From positions 1 to 55,597 of the forward strand of contig NZ_JAAKZW010000021.1 of NCBI RefSeq assembly GCF_011044995.1: a stretch of 55,597 nucleotides of DNA, read 5' to 3'. The notes beneath the pieces were generated by a model. The model worked only from the letters and a program-made list of their open reading frames with translations. It was not told the DNA's origin and did no database searches. The translations under genes were made by a program, and so were the position numbers. This DNA is from Streptomyces mesophilus. GTDB taxonomy: Bacteria > Actinomycetota > Actinomycetes > Streptomycetales > Streptomycetaceae. Numbering within the stretch: position 1 is the first letter of the stretch; every line of letters starts with the position of its first letter. Below are positions 8,207-17,685 of this stretch, one piece after another.

Positions 8207-9433
8207 TCACCCGGTGGGAGCGGGGTGGCCGACGAGCATCGTCGGCGCCCCCGCCACCCGCGTGAGGAACACGGTCGCGGAGTTCCGCCCCCGCAGCTTC
8301 ATCTTCTTGCGCAGCTCCTCCGGCTCGACCGCGGAGCCGCGCTTCTTGACCGTCAGGATCCCGACCTCGCGCTCGCGCAGCAGGGCCTTCAACTTCTTGA
8401 TGTTGAAGGGGAGTTGGTCGGTGATCTCGTACGAGGTCGCGTACGGGGTGCTGTGCAGCCCGTCGGACGTGACGTAGGCGATCATGGGGTCGATCAGCCC
8501 GCCCCCGACCGCCTTCGCCACCTCGGCGACCAGATGCGCGCGGATGACGGCGCCGTCCGGCTCGTACAGGAAACGCCCCACCGGCCGCGGCTCGGGATCC
8601 GGCAGCATCGTCGCGCGCGCGGACCACAGCGAGGCCCCGGCCGGCAGCAGCGTCGCGCCGAACGCACCGGGCCGCGTTCCGAACCAGAGCACGGCCTCCT
8701 TCACATCGCCGGAGTCCGAGATCCACTCCGCGTACACATCGTCGGGGACGGCCTCGTGCGGAATGCCCGGCGCGATCTTCAGCGCGGCGTGCGGGGCTTT
8801 GCGGGCGGCTTCGATCGCCCAGGACAGGGGCGGTGAATAGGCCTCGGGATCGAAGATCCGGCCGCGTCCGCCTCTGCGGGCCGGGTCCACGAAGACCGCG
8901 TCGTACGAAGAGGTGTCGATCTCGGCGACGTCCGCCTCGCGCACCTCGATGAGCTCGGCGAGGCCTAGCGCCTCGGCGTTGGCGCGGGCGACTTCGCAGG
9001 TCAGCGGGTCGCGGTCGACCGCGAGCACCGCGATGCCCTCGCGCGCCAGGGCGATCGCGTCGCCGCCGATGCCGCAGCACAGATCGGCGAGCGAGCGCAC
9101 CCCGAGGCCCTTGAACTCCCGTGCGCGATACGCCGCGACACTGGTCCGCGTCGCCTGCTCGACCCCGTTCGGGGTGAAGAACATCCGGGCCGCGTCCGCC
9201 CCGAACTTGACCGCCGCGCGCTGCCGCAGCCGGGCCTGGGCCAGCGCGGCCGAGACCAGTTCGGGGGCGTAGCTGCGGCGCAGGCGGGTGGCGAGGGTGA
9301 GTTCGTCGGCCGGGTCGTGGTCGTGCAGCTCGGCAAGGAGGGCGCGGCCCTCGTCGGTGAGCAGGGCGCGGAAAGCGGCGAGGCCGGCGGGATCGGTGGC
9401 GGCGGGGTCGTTCACCCCGCCATTGTCCGCCAC
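8207..9433 (-). CDS. Class I SAM-dependent methyltransferase with THUMP-like C-terminus
   Basis: A 408-residue Rossmann methyltransferase. The SAM-binding loop DLCCGIGGDA is at residues 117-126, the acidic strand end is in LAVDRDPLTCEVARANA, and the motif IV position reads VDPARRGGRGR. The C-terminal 70 residues (KLKALLREREVGILTVKKRG) match what I remember as the THUMP-like domain of actinobacterial proteins. A nucleic-acid substrate is plausible but unproven. It stands alone on the minus strand, tail to tail with the DGPF gene. An alternative GTG start lies six codons in (VNDPAATDP). Confidence 0.87.
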   Translation of the reverse strand: MADNGGVNDPAATDPAGLAAFRALLTDEGRALLAELHDHDPADELTLATRLRRSYAPELVSAALAQARLRQRAAVKFGADAARMFFTPNGVEQATRTSVAAYRAREFKGLGVRSLADLCCGIGGDAIALAREGIAVLAVDRDPLTCEVARANAEALGLAELIEVREADVAEIDTSSYDAVFVDPARRGGRGRIFDPEAYSPPLSWAIEAARKAPHAALKIAPGIPHEAVPDDVYAEWISDSGDVKEAVLWFGTRPGAFGATLLPAGASLWSARATMLPDPEPRPVGRFLYEPDGAVIRAHLVAEVAKAVGGGLIDPMIAYVTSDGLHSTPYATSYEITDQLPFNIKKLKALLREREVGILTVKKRGSAVEPEELRKKMKLRGRNSATVFLTRVAGAPTMLVGHPAPTG

Positions 9434-9534
9434 CGGACCGCGAGCCCGCCGTGTCGGCCAGTCGGTGGATCGTGCGGCCCCGGGCGGCGTTGTCAGCCGG
9501 GTCCACGCCTACGGCGCTGACAGGATCCGGCTCC

Positions 9535-10428
9535 ATGCAACTAGTACGACAAAACGACAAAAATCGGTTGCGCCTGGCCGTGTCCGGGGTGGCCCTGATC
9601 GCCACCACCGCCGTCGTCGCCACCGCCTGTTCCAGCGGCGGCGGCAGCGAGCCGGTCAAGCCCGCCCCCGGCCAGCAGGCCGCCGCCCTCGCCAAGCAGC
9701 GTGCCGCCGCGCACGCCGCGAAGCTCAAGGCGGTCAAGCGCTGGGGTCTGGCCAAGATGCCGCTCACCGCGCCCGAGGCGCCCCTGAAGAAGACGAAGCC
9801 GACCACGCGCAAGGGCTTCGAGGTCTCCGGCCAGAAGGGTCTGCCGCAGATCTTCACCACGATCCCGACCAAGGACAAGGTCGTCTTCCTGACCATCGAC
9901 GACGGGGCCGAGAAGGATCCTCAGTTCCTCAAGATGATGAGCGATCTGAAGATCCCGTACACGGCCTTCCTCAGTGACTACCTGGTCAAGGAGGACTACG
10001 GCTACTTCAAGAAGATGCAGAACCGCGGCGTCGCCCTGAACAACCACACGCTCAACCACCGCTACATGCCCGGCCTCACGTACGACCAGCAGAAGCGTGA
10101 GATCTGCGGGATGCAGGACGTGATCGAGAAGCGCTACGGCAAGCGGCCCGAGCTCTTCCGCCCGCCGTACGGCAACTACAACCGCGACACCCTGAAGGCC
10201 GCCAAGGCCTGTGGCATCAAGGCCGTGCCGCTGTGGAACGCCGAGGTCTTCGTGGACCGCATGGACTACCGCGAATGGGACCGCGACATCCACCCCGGCG
10301 ACATCATCCTCACGCACTTCCGCGGCAAGGAGGACTGGAAGGGCTCGATGCCCGACATGATCCGCAAGTTCATGAAGACGGTCACCGACAAGGGGTATGC
10401 GGTGGCCCGCCTGGAGGATTACCTGTGA
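9535..10428 (+). CDS. NodB-type polysaccharide deacetylase lipoprotein (first of a tandem pair)
   Basis: A 297-residue exported protein. The N-terminus is basic then hydrophobic, and ends in a lipobox-like ATACSS with Cys32. The NodB domain is complete: motif 1 is TIDDG (Phe of the usual TFDDG is Ile), motif 2 NHTLNH supplies two metal His, motif 3 is RPPYGNYN, and motif 5 DIILTHF holds the catalytic His. Family members remove N- or O-acetyl groups from peptidoglycan or chitin-like sugars. The start at 9535 (MQLVRQN) gives a proper signal sequence. It ends VARLEDYL, as does its neighbour, and overlaps it by 4 nt. Confidence 0.9.
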   Translation: MQLVRQNDKNRLRLAVSGVALIATTAVVATACSSGGGSEPVKPAPGQQAAALAKQRAAAHAAKLKAVKRWGLAKMPLTAPEAPLKKTKPTTRKGFEVSGQKGLPQIFTTIPTKDKVVFLTIDDGAEKDPQFLKMMSDLKIPYTAFLSDYLVKEDYGYFKKMQNRGVALNNHTLNHRYMPGLTYDQQKREICGMQDVIEKRYGKRPELFRPPYGNYNRDTLKAAKACGIKAVPLWNAEVFVDRMDYREWDRDIHPGDIILTHFRGKEDWKGSMPDMIRKFMKTVTDKGYAVARLEDYL

Positions 10429-11255
10429 GGCCCGCGCACCGGCTGCTGGCCGGCGTGCTCGCAGCCGGTGCGCTCGCTCTGTCCGGGGGCCTCACCGGCT
10501 GTGCCCAGTCCGTCGACCCGATCGAACGGCTGGGGCGCAAGGCCGCGCAGAAGGTCGAGGAGCGCCGCGTCAGCCAGGCCACCGCCCGCCGCTGGGGCCT
10601 GGACAAGCCGCTCGCGCCCGCCCCGAAACCGCCGCCTCGTTCGCTGCCGAAGGGTGCGGGCCCCGGCCTTCCACCGGTGCTCGACCGCGTACCGACCAAG
10701 GACAAGGTCGTCTTCCTGACCTTCGACGACGGCGCCGAGCGCGACCCGCGCTTCGTACGGATGGTCAAGGAACTGCGGCTGCCCGTCAGCATGTTCCTCA
10801 CCGACAGCGTGGCCGGGCCCGGCTACGCGCACTTCGGCGAGCTGGCCTCGGTGGGCGCCACCGTCCAGAACCACACCCTCGACCACCCGTATCTGCCGGG
10901 ACTTCCCTACGAGGGGCAGCGCTGGGAGATCTGCGGCCAGCAGGACAAGCTCAAGGAGCGCTTCGGCCAGCGGCCGCGGCTGTTCCGCCCTCCGTACGGG
11001 GAGTACAACGCGGACACGCTGCGGGCCGCGGCGGACTGCGGGCTCTCGGCGGTGGTGCTGTGGCGGGCGTCGATGCAGATCAACGATCTGCGGTACGCAC
11101 AGGGGGCGAAGCTGCGGCCCGGTGACATCGTGCTCGCGCACTTCCGCGGACCGGACGAGCTGCACGGGGCGTCCCTGACCGAGATGACCACGCGGATGCT
11201 GCGCCGGATCCAGGAGCAGGGGTTCACGGTGGCGCGGCTCGAGGACTATCTCTGA
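10425..11255 (+). CDS. NodB-type polysaccharide deacetylase lipoprotein (second of a tandem pair)
   Basis: A 276-residue paralogue of the gene before it, with the same layout: lipobox LTGC (Cys26), VPTKDKVVFLTFDDGAERDP, NHTLDHPYLPGL, RPPYGEYN, and DIVLAHF near the end. Here motif 1 is the standard TFDDG. The GTG at 10425 shares GTGA with the stop of the first gene, so the two are coupled. The pair is clearly a local duplication. Its last 10 nt overlap the end of the convergent SEDS gene. Confidence 0.9.
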   Translation: MRPAHRLLAGVLAAGALALSGGLTGCAQSVDPIERLGRKAAQKVEERRVSQATARRWGLDKPLAPAPKPPPRSLPKGAGPGLPPVLDRVPTKDKVVFLTFDDGAERDPRFVRMVKELRLPVSMFLTDSVAGPGYAHFGELASVGATVQNHTLDHPYLPGLPYEGQRWEICGQQDKLKERFGQRPRLFRPPYGEYNADTLRAAADCGLSAVVLWRASMQINDLRYAQGAKLRPGDIVLAHFRGPDELHGASLTEMTTRMLRRIQEQGFTVARLEDYL

Positions 11256-12724
11256 TCGCCGAGGGCCGGCTCCGCATGTCTCTGTGCGGCGGCCCCGGCT
11301 TCGGAGTCGGGCGCTTCGGGGTCGCCCTCGGCGGCCGCTGCCCGGTGGCGGCCCGCGCTGTCGCTGATCCTCAGCAGGATCGCGATCATCACCCAGTTCG
11401 CCACGAGTGAGGACCCGCCCTTCGCGAGGAACGGCAGCGCCTTGCCGGTCAGCGGTATCAGCCCGGTGACACCGCCCGCGACCACGAACACCTGGAGCAT
11501 CAGGGCGGCGGAGAGCCCGGCCGCGAGCAGTTTGCCGAAGGGGTCGCGGGCGAGCAGGGCGGTGCGCAGACCGCGCTGGACGAGCAGGGCGTACAGGAGC
11601 AGTACGGCGGTCAGGCCGGCGAGCCCGAGCTCCTCGCCGACCGTGGTCAGGATGAAGTCGCTGCGTCCGGCGAACGCGATCAGCTCGGGGTGGCCCTGGC
11701 CGAGCCCGGTGCCGGTCAGGCCGCCGCTGCCGAAGCTGAACAGGGCCTGCGCGAGCTGGTCGGAGCCGCCGCCCGCGTCCTTCGCGTACACGGCGAAGGG
11801 GTCGAGCCAGGCCTCGACGCGGCCGTGCACATGGGGTTCGAGCGAGCCGACGACGAAGGCGCCGAGCGCCGCCATCAGCAGACCGGTCACGATCCAACTG
11901 GTGCGCTGCGTGGCCGCGTACAGCATGACGACGAAAAGGCCGAAGAAGATCAGCGAGGTGCCCAGGTCGCGTTCGAAGATCAGCACGAGCAGGCTGACCG
12001 CCCAGATCGCGAGGATCGGCCCGAACTGCCGGCCGGGCGGCAGCCGCATGCCGAGCACCTTGCGGCCGGTCAGGGCGAGGGCGTTGCGGTTGACCGTGAG
12101 ATAGCCGGCGAAGAACACCGCGATCATGATCTTCACGAACTCGCCCGGCTGGAAGGAGAGGCCGCCGAGGTAGATCCAGCGCTTGGCGCCGTAGGTGTCG
12201 CCGGGGAAGAAGGCGGGCGCCATCAGCAGGACGAGCGCGACGGCCATCATCACGTAGATGTAGCGCTGCAGCCGGCGATGATCGCGCAGGGCCACAAGCG
12301 CCCCGATGCAGACCGCGACGCCGATCACGCTCCACATCAGCTGTCCGCCGGCGGTCGGATCGGAGCCGTATCGCGCGGCGTACGCGGGGTCCAGGCGGTG
12401 CAGGAGGACGAGTCCGAGGCCGGTGATCAGGACCGCGAGCGGCAGGATCAGCGGATCGGCGTACGGCGCGAACCGGCGTACGGCGAGATGGGCAGCGAAG
12501 GACAGCAGGGCCATGCTGAGCGCGAACTGCCCGAGGTTGCCCGGCAGTTGACCGTGGACGGCGAGGCCCACCTGTGCCTGGCCGAACGTCGTGATCGCGA
12601 CGGTCAGCAGAAGCAGCAGCGCCTCGGTGCGGCGGTGGCCGGCGGCGAGGAGCGAACCGAGCCGGACCCGTGGTGGTGAAACCGCCGCGGGTTCCTGCGT
12701 GATGAAGGGAGTCTCCGCCGCCAT
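11246..12724 (-). CDS. SEDS-family (FtsW/RodA/SpoVE) peptidoglycan polymerase
   Basis: A 492-residue protein with about ten to twelve membrane helices. SEDS hallmarks are the YLGGLSFQPGEFVKI segment, the long WLDPF-containing extracytoplasmic loop, and FAGRSDFILTTVGEELG. SEDS proteins polymerise glycan strands from lipid II with a partner class B PBP; no PBP gene is next to this one. It is distinct in sequence from the usual dcw-cluster ftsW as I remember it, and may serve sporulation or polar growth. The C-terminal tail is Ala/Glu rich. The ATG at 12724 gives a 30-residue polar lead before the first helix. Confidence 0.88.
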   Translation of the reverse strand: MAAETPFITQEPAAVSPPRVRLGSLLAAGHRRTEALLLLLTVAITTFGQAQVGLAVHGQLPGNLGQFALSMALLSFAAHLAVRRFAPYADPLILPLAVLITGLGLVLLHRLDPAYAARYGSDPTAGGQLMWSVIGVAVCIGALVALRDHRRLQRYIYVMMAVALVLLMAPAFFPGDTYGAKRWIYLGGLSFQPGEFVKIMIAVFFAGYLTVNRNALALTGRKVLGMRLPPGRQFGPILAIWAVSLLVLIFERDLGTSLIFFGLFVVMLYAATQRTSWIVTGLLMAALGAFVVGSLEPHVHGRVEAWLDPFAVYAKDAGGGSDQLAQALFSFGSGGLTGTGLGQGHPELIAFAGRSDFILTTVGEELGLAGLTAVLLLYALLVQRGLRTALLARDPFGKLLAAGLSAALMLQVFVVAGGVTGLIPLTGKALPFLAKGGSSLVANWVMIAILLRISDSAGRHRAAAAEGDPEAPDSEAGAAAQRHAEPALGDQR

Positions 12725-12972
12725 CCACCCGTCCGTTTCACTCGGTTTGATCCTGTTGTTCCGGTTTCTCCGCGAGGAAGACGTGGTGGGGGGAGCCGCG
12801 GTTGCCGTCGGTGAGACGCATCACGCGGGGGCGAGGGTTCCCGGACGCTTCTCCTCATGGCCGCCCCAAGCGCCGTATAGCTGTGATGTTTCCGTTATCG
12901 CGGGACGTGCAACATTTCCGTGTTTCTGGAGTCTCTAAAGAGGTGTAGGTGCTGATCGAAGCTGGGGGACTT

Positions 12973-14049
12973 GTGCGCTCGAACCGAATACGCCTGTCTG
13001 CCGTCGCCGCACTGTCCGCGGCGGCGCTCCTTCTGACCGGCTGCAGTCAGGGCGGTGACCAGGCGGAGAACGCGGCGAACGAGGTCGCGGCGAGCCGGAC
13101 TCCGTCGTCCGGGCAGACCGAGCCGAGCGAGAAGCCCAGCGCGAAGGAGAAGGAGACCGAGGAGGTCGTCCTCAAGCCGGGCGACAACTCCGACGAGGTG
13201 CGCGAGCTGCAGGCCCGCCTCGTCCAGGTCGAGCACCTCAAGGCGGTGCCCAACGGCAATTACGGTCCGGCGACCGAGGGGGCCGTGGCCGAGTACCAGG
13301 CGGGGCAGAAGCTCGAGGTCACCGGCATCGTCACCGCCTCGACCTGGAAGAAGCTGACGTCCCAGACCAAGGCACCCACGCAGGACGAGCTGTTCCCGAA
13401 GAAGCAGGTGCTCGGCCACGGCGACAACAGCGACAAGGTGCGTGAACTGCAGGCCCGGCTCAAGCAGTTGGGGCACTTCAAGGACAAGCCCACCGGGTTC
13501 TACGGCGATGTCACGCTGACGGCCGTCAAGGCGTACCAGCAGGCCGCGGGCCTCGAGGTCACCGGGACCGTCTACGAGGACACCTGGGAGAAGCTGAAGT
13601 CCCAGACCAAGACACCCACGCAGGATGAGCTCAAGCCGCCGGTCGAGCTGCCCACGGTGGACGCCTCCAAGGCCGACCTCGACGACCGCTGCCTGACCGG
13701 CCGGGTGCTGTGCATCTCCAAGACCTCCAAGAAGCTGGCCTGGGTGATCGACGGCAAGGTCCACAAGCTGCTGGACGTCCGCTTCGGCGCGGAGGGCTAC
13801 GAGACCCGTGAGGGCGTCTTCTCGGTCTACTGGAAGAGCCGCGACCACGTCTCGACGCTCTACGACTCGGCGATGCCGTTCGCGATGTTCTTCGACGGCG
13901 GCCAGGCCGTCCACTACTCCGAGAACTTCGCGCAGAACGGCTACACGGGCGGCTCGTACGGGTGCGTGAACGTCCGCGACTACGAGGGCATCAAGTGGCT
14001 GTTCGACAACCAGGTGAAGACGGGCGACAAGGTCGTCATCCACTGGTAG
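12973..14049 (+). CDS. Lipoprotein L,D-transpeptidase with two peptidoglycan-binding repeats
   Basis: A 358-residue wall enzyme. The signal peptide ends in lipobox LLTGC (Cys24), followed by a charged Ser/Glu/Lys linker. Two similar modules, each opening with DNSDxVRELQARL and ending in TPTQDEL or APTQDEL, lie at about residues 62-137 and 138-217. The YkuD domain follows, with AVHYSEN and catalytic SYGCVNVRD (Cys331). The GTG at 12973 follows a gggggac ribosome site; a GTG at 12949 is the alternative. Its catalytic domain is close in style to the first gene of the window (FYWK..H.STL and MP.....FF.GGQA.H occur in both). Confidence 0.92.
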   Translation: MRSNRIRLSAVAALSAAALLLTGCSQGGDQAENAANEVAASRTPSSGQTEPSEKPSAKEKETEEVVLKPGDNSDEVRELQARLVQVEHLKAVPNGNYGPATEGAVAEYQAGQKLEVTGIVTASTWKKLTSQTKAPTQDELFPKKQVLGHGDNSDKVRELQARLKQLGHFKDKPTGFYGDVTLTAVKAYQQAAGLEVTGTVYEDTWEKLKSQTKTPTQDELKPPVELPTVDASKADLDDRCLTGRVLCISKTSKKLAWVIDGKVHKLLDVRFGAEGYETREGVFSVYWKSRDHVSTLYDSAMPFAMFFDGGQAVHYSENFAQNGYTGGSYGCVNVRDYEGIKWLFDNQVKTGDKVVIHW

Positions 14050-14078
14050 CGGCTCACGCGCGGCGGCGGTGACTCCCC

Positions 14079-14570
14079 TCAGCCTCCAAGGCACTCGTGG
14101 GAGTCGCCGCCGCTTCGGCATCGGCCGTGCGTGCCGTCGTACGTGGACGTGGGTGCGGGCGCCGCGGGCTCGGGGTGGCTGCGGTCGTACTCCTGTGCCA
14201 GGACGACGCAGAGCAGGACGCCGGTGAGCAGAGTGAACGCGGCCTGGACGCCTGTGGTGATCCGGATCCCGCTGCTCCAGAAGGCGCGCGTGAGGAGCGC
14301 CATCGTCGCGAGCACGAGGCCGAACACCACGACGGGTGTCCAGTCCATCGGCGAGGCGGCAAAGGGCCCGCCCTCGCCTTCGGCCCCGTCCTCCACGCCG
14401 CGTCCCAGTCCGCGCAGCCCCAGCCAGAGCCCGGCGGCGGCCAGCGCCGCGATGTCGGCGACCACCATGAGGAGCGCGAACAGGCCGTCGAAGCAGCCGC
14501 CGCTGCGCGGGTTGTGAGCAGGCATGTTCGTACGGTGTCCCGGAACCGGCGGCTCCGGCGGAGCGTTCAC
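14079..14570 (-). CDS. Small membrane protein of unknown function
   Basis: A 163-residue protein with three hydrophobic segments, at about residues 30-52 (FALLMVVADIAALAAAGLWL), 78-98 and 106-126. The tail after residue 127 is polar, with three Cys and several His. A start at 14525 (MPAHNPRSGG) is as likely as the GTG at 14570, because related proteins I remember begin close to the first helix. It is convergent with the transpeptidase gene and divergent from groES. No function can be assigned. Confidence 0.65.
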   Translation of the reverse strand: MNAPPEPPVPGHRTNMPAHNPRSGGCFDGLFALLMVVADIAALAAAGLWLGLRGLGRGVEDGAEGEGGPFAASPMDWTPVVVFGLVLATMALLTRAFWSSGIRITTGVQAAFTLLTGVLLCVVLAQEYDRSHPEPAAPAPTSTYDGTHGRCRSGGDSHECLGG

Positions 14571-14594
14571 CTCAGCGCGAAACCGGGCCCCTCA

Positions 14595-14621
14595 TTGGCA
14601 CTCCGCTTGACCGAGTGCTAA
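14595..14621. promoter_or_regulatory. CIRCE operator 1 (HrcA site)
   Basis: TTGGCACTC, nine bases, GAGTGCTAA: one mismatch to the CIRCE consensus TTAGCACTC-N9-GAGTGCTAA. The spacer contains TTGACC (14607-14612), a good -35 box, so HrcA bound here would sit on the promoter. Confidence 0.93.
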
Positions 14622-14634
14622 TCGCGGTCATAGT
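14607..14634 (+). promoter_or_regulatory. Candidate groES promoter
   Basis: TTGACC at 14607-14612 and CATAGT at 14629-14634 are separated by 16 bases. The start point would fall near 14641, at the edge of the second CIRCE element. This fits a vegetative sigma (HrdB-type) promoter under HrcA repression. Confidence 0.6.
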
Positions 14635-14641
14635 CTCGGGC

Positions 14642-14668
14642 CTGGCACTCCCCACTGGAGAGTGCCAA
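14642..14668. promoter_or_regulatory. CIRCE operator 2 (HrcA site)
   Basis: CTGGCACTC, nine bases, GAGTGCCAA. The arms keep the GGCACTC/GAGTGCC core perfectly. It lies 99 bases before the groES start and would be at the very beginning of the transcript. Confidence 0.88.
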
Positions 14669-14766
14669 CACAGCGACGGGCAGGTCCGGCACCCGCGACG
14701 ACGGATCCACCTGGTCGCCACCTCAGACAGTTCATCCCCGAGATCTCCGAAGGGGGAGGTCGGATC

Positions 14767-15075
14767 GTGACGACCGCCAGCTCCAAGGTTGCCATCAAGC
14801 CGCTCGAGGACCGCATCGTGGTCCAGCCGCTCGACGCCGAGCAGACCACGGCCTCTGGCCTGGTCATCCCGGACACCGCGAAGGAGAAGCCCCAGGAGGG
14901 CGTCGTCCTCGCCGTGGGCCCGGGCCGCTTCGAGAACGGCGAGCGTCTGCCGCTCGACGTGAAGACCGGCGACATCGTGCTGTACAGCAAGTACGGCGGC
15001 ACCGAGGTGAAGTACAACGGCGAGGAGTACCTCGTCCTCTCGGCTCGCGACGTGCTCGCGATCGTCGAGAAGTAA
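14767..15075 (+). CDS. groES: Co-chaperonin GroES
   Basis: A 102-residue GroEL cap protein, the standard actinobacterial length. [18 protein letters not shown] opens the beta barrel, the mobile-loop region reads [18 protein letters not shown], and the roof region is present. The GTG at 14767 follows gggggaggtcgg; the frame continuing left to 14662 is upstream leader. It is followed after 105 nt by groEL1, forming the classic HrcA/CIRCE-controlled heat-shock operon. Confidence 0.97.
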   Translation: MTTASSKVAIKPLEDRIVVQPLDAEQTTASGLVIPDTAKEKPQEGVVLAVGPGRFENGERLPLDVKTGDIVLYSKYGGTEVKYNGEEYLVLSARDVLAIVEK

Positions 15076-15117
15076 TTCACCAGTTTTGCTTTGACCTGCG
15101 CCCCTGGCCCCCGCTGA

Positions 15118-16809
<1,692 letters not shown>

Positions 16810-16837
16810 GGTCTGAGCGCTCAGCTCTCAGCTCGTA

Positions 16838-16874
16838 CGACGGCCCGGCGCCCCACTGGGGTGCCGGGCCGTCG
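16838..16874. terminator. Hairpin terminator after groEL1
   Basis: Arms 16838-16854 and 16858-16874 pair over 17 bases with one G-T wobble and a 3-nt loop. It lies 28 bases after the groEL1 stop and before the convergent SDR gene, so it can serve both. Confidence 0.85.
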
Positions 16875-16902
16875 GCGTTGTCGGTCCGTCCAGGGAACGG
16901 GG

Positions 16903-17676
16903 CTACTGCGGCCCGTACTTGCGCCCCGTCTTCGACGTGATGCCGCCCAGCAGGTTGCGCGGGACGAGCTTTGCCGCGCCGAGGAGTGTCTTGTAGCGGG
17001 CGTCCGGGATCGAGACCTGTTTGCCGCGGGCCAGGTCCGCGAGGGCCGTCGCGACCACCTTGTCCGCGTCGAGCCACATCCAGCTCGGGATGTTGTCGGT
17101 GCCCATGCCGGCCCGCTGGTGGAACTCCGTACGGACGAAGCCGGGGCACAGGGCCATGAGCCGTACGCCCGAACCGGCCAGGTCCTTGGCGGCGCCCTGC
17201 GTGAACTGCACGACCCACGCCTTCGACGCGCCGTACGTCCCGCGCGGCACGAACGCCGCCACCGAGGCGACGTTCACCACGCCGCCGCGGCCGCGCTCGC
17301 GCATCGACGCGGCGGCCGCCGACGTCAGCCGGAGCACCGCCTCGCAGTGCACCTTGAGCATGGTCAGCTCGTCGGCCATGGAGACCTCGAGATAGCGGCC
17401 CTTGTTGCCGAAGCCCGCGTTGTTGACCAGCAGGTCGACGGGGTTGCGCGGGTCGGCGAGGCGCTTCTCGACGGACTCGATGCCGCCCTCCGTCGCCAGA
17501 TCCGCGGTCAGCACCTCGGCCTCGATGCCGTGCCGGTCGTGCAGCTCGGTCGCCTGCTCCCGCAGGCGTTTGGTGTCCCGGGCCACCAGGACCAGGTTGT
17601 GCCCGTCCGCCGCGAGGCGCCGCCCGAAGGCGGCGCCGATACCGGCGGTCGCACCGGTGATGAGAGCCGTAGTCAT
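16903..17676 (-). CDS. Short-chain dehydrogenase/reductase
   Basis: A 257-residue NAD(P)-binding SDR of the classical type. The cofactor loop is TGATAGIG, NNAG follows the fourth strand, and the catalytic Ser-Tyr-Lys set is in VASVAAFVPRGTYGASK. The basic residue after the second strand (VARD) suggests NADPH preference. The C-terminal extension (LLGGITSKTGRKYGPQ) is basic. The substrate is unknown. It is transcribed in the same direction as the multicopper oxidase gene upstream, 9 nt away, so the two may share an mRNA. Confidence 0.9.
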   Translation of the reverse strand: MTTALITGATAGIGAAFGRRLAADGHNLVLVARDTKRLREQATELHDRHGIEAEVLTADLATEGGIESVEKRLADPRNPVDLLVNNAGFGNKGRYLEVSMADELTMLKVHCEAVLRLTSAAAASMRERGRGGVVNVASVAAFVPRGTYGASKAWVVQFTQGAAKDLAGSGVRLMALCPGFVRTEFHQRAGMGTDNIPSWMWLDADKVVATALADLARGKQVSIPDARYKTLLGAAKLVPRNLLGGITSKTGRKYGPQ

Positions 17677-17685
17677 GGGCCAAGG

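Noticed and set aside
10419..12728. 769-residue minus-strand frame
   Set aside because: It overlaps the SEDS gene in another frame and the second deacetylase in antisense; its composition is Arg/Pro/Ala shadow coding.
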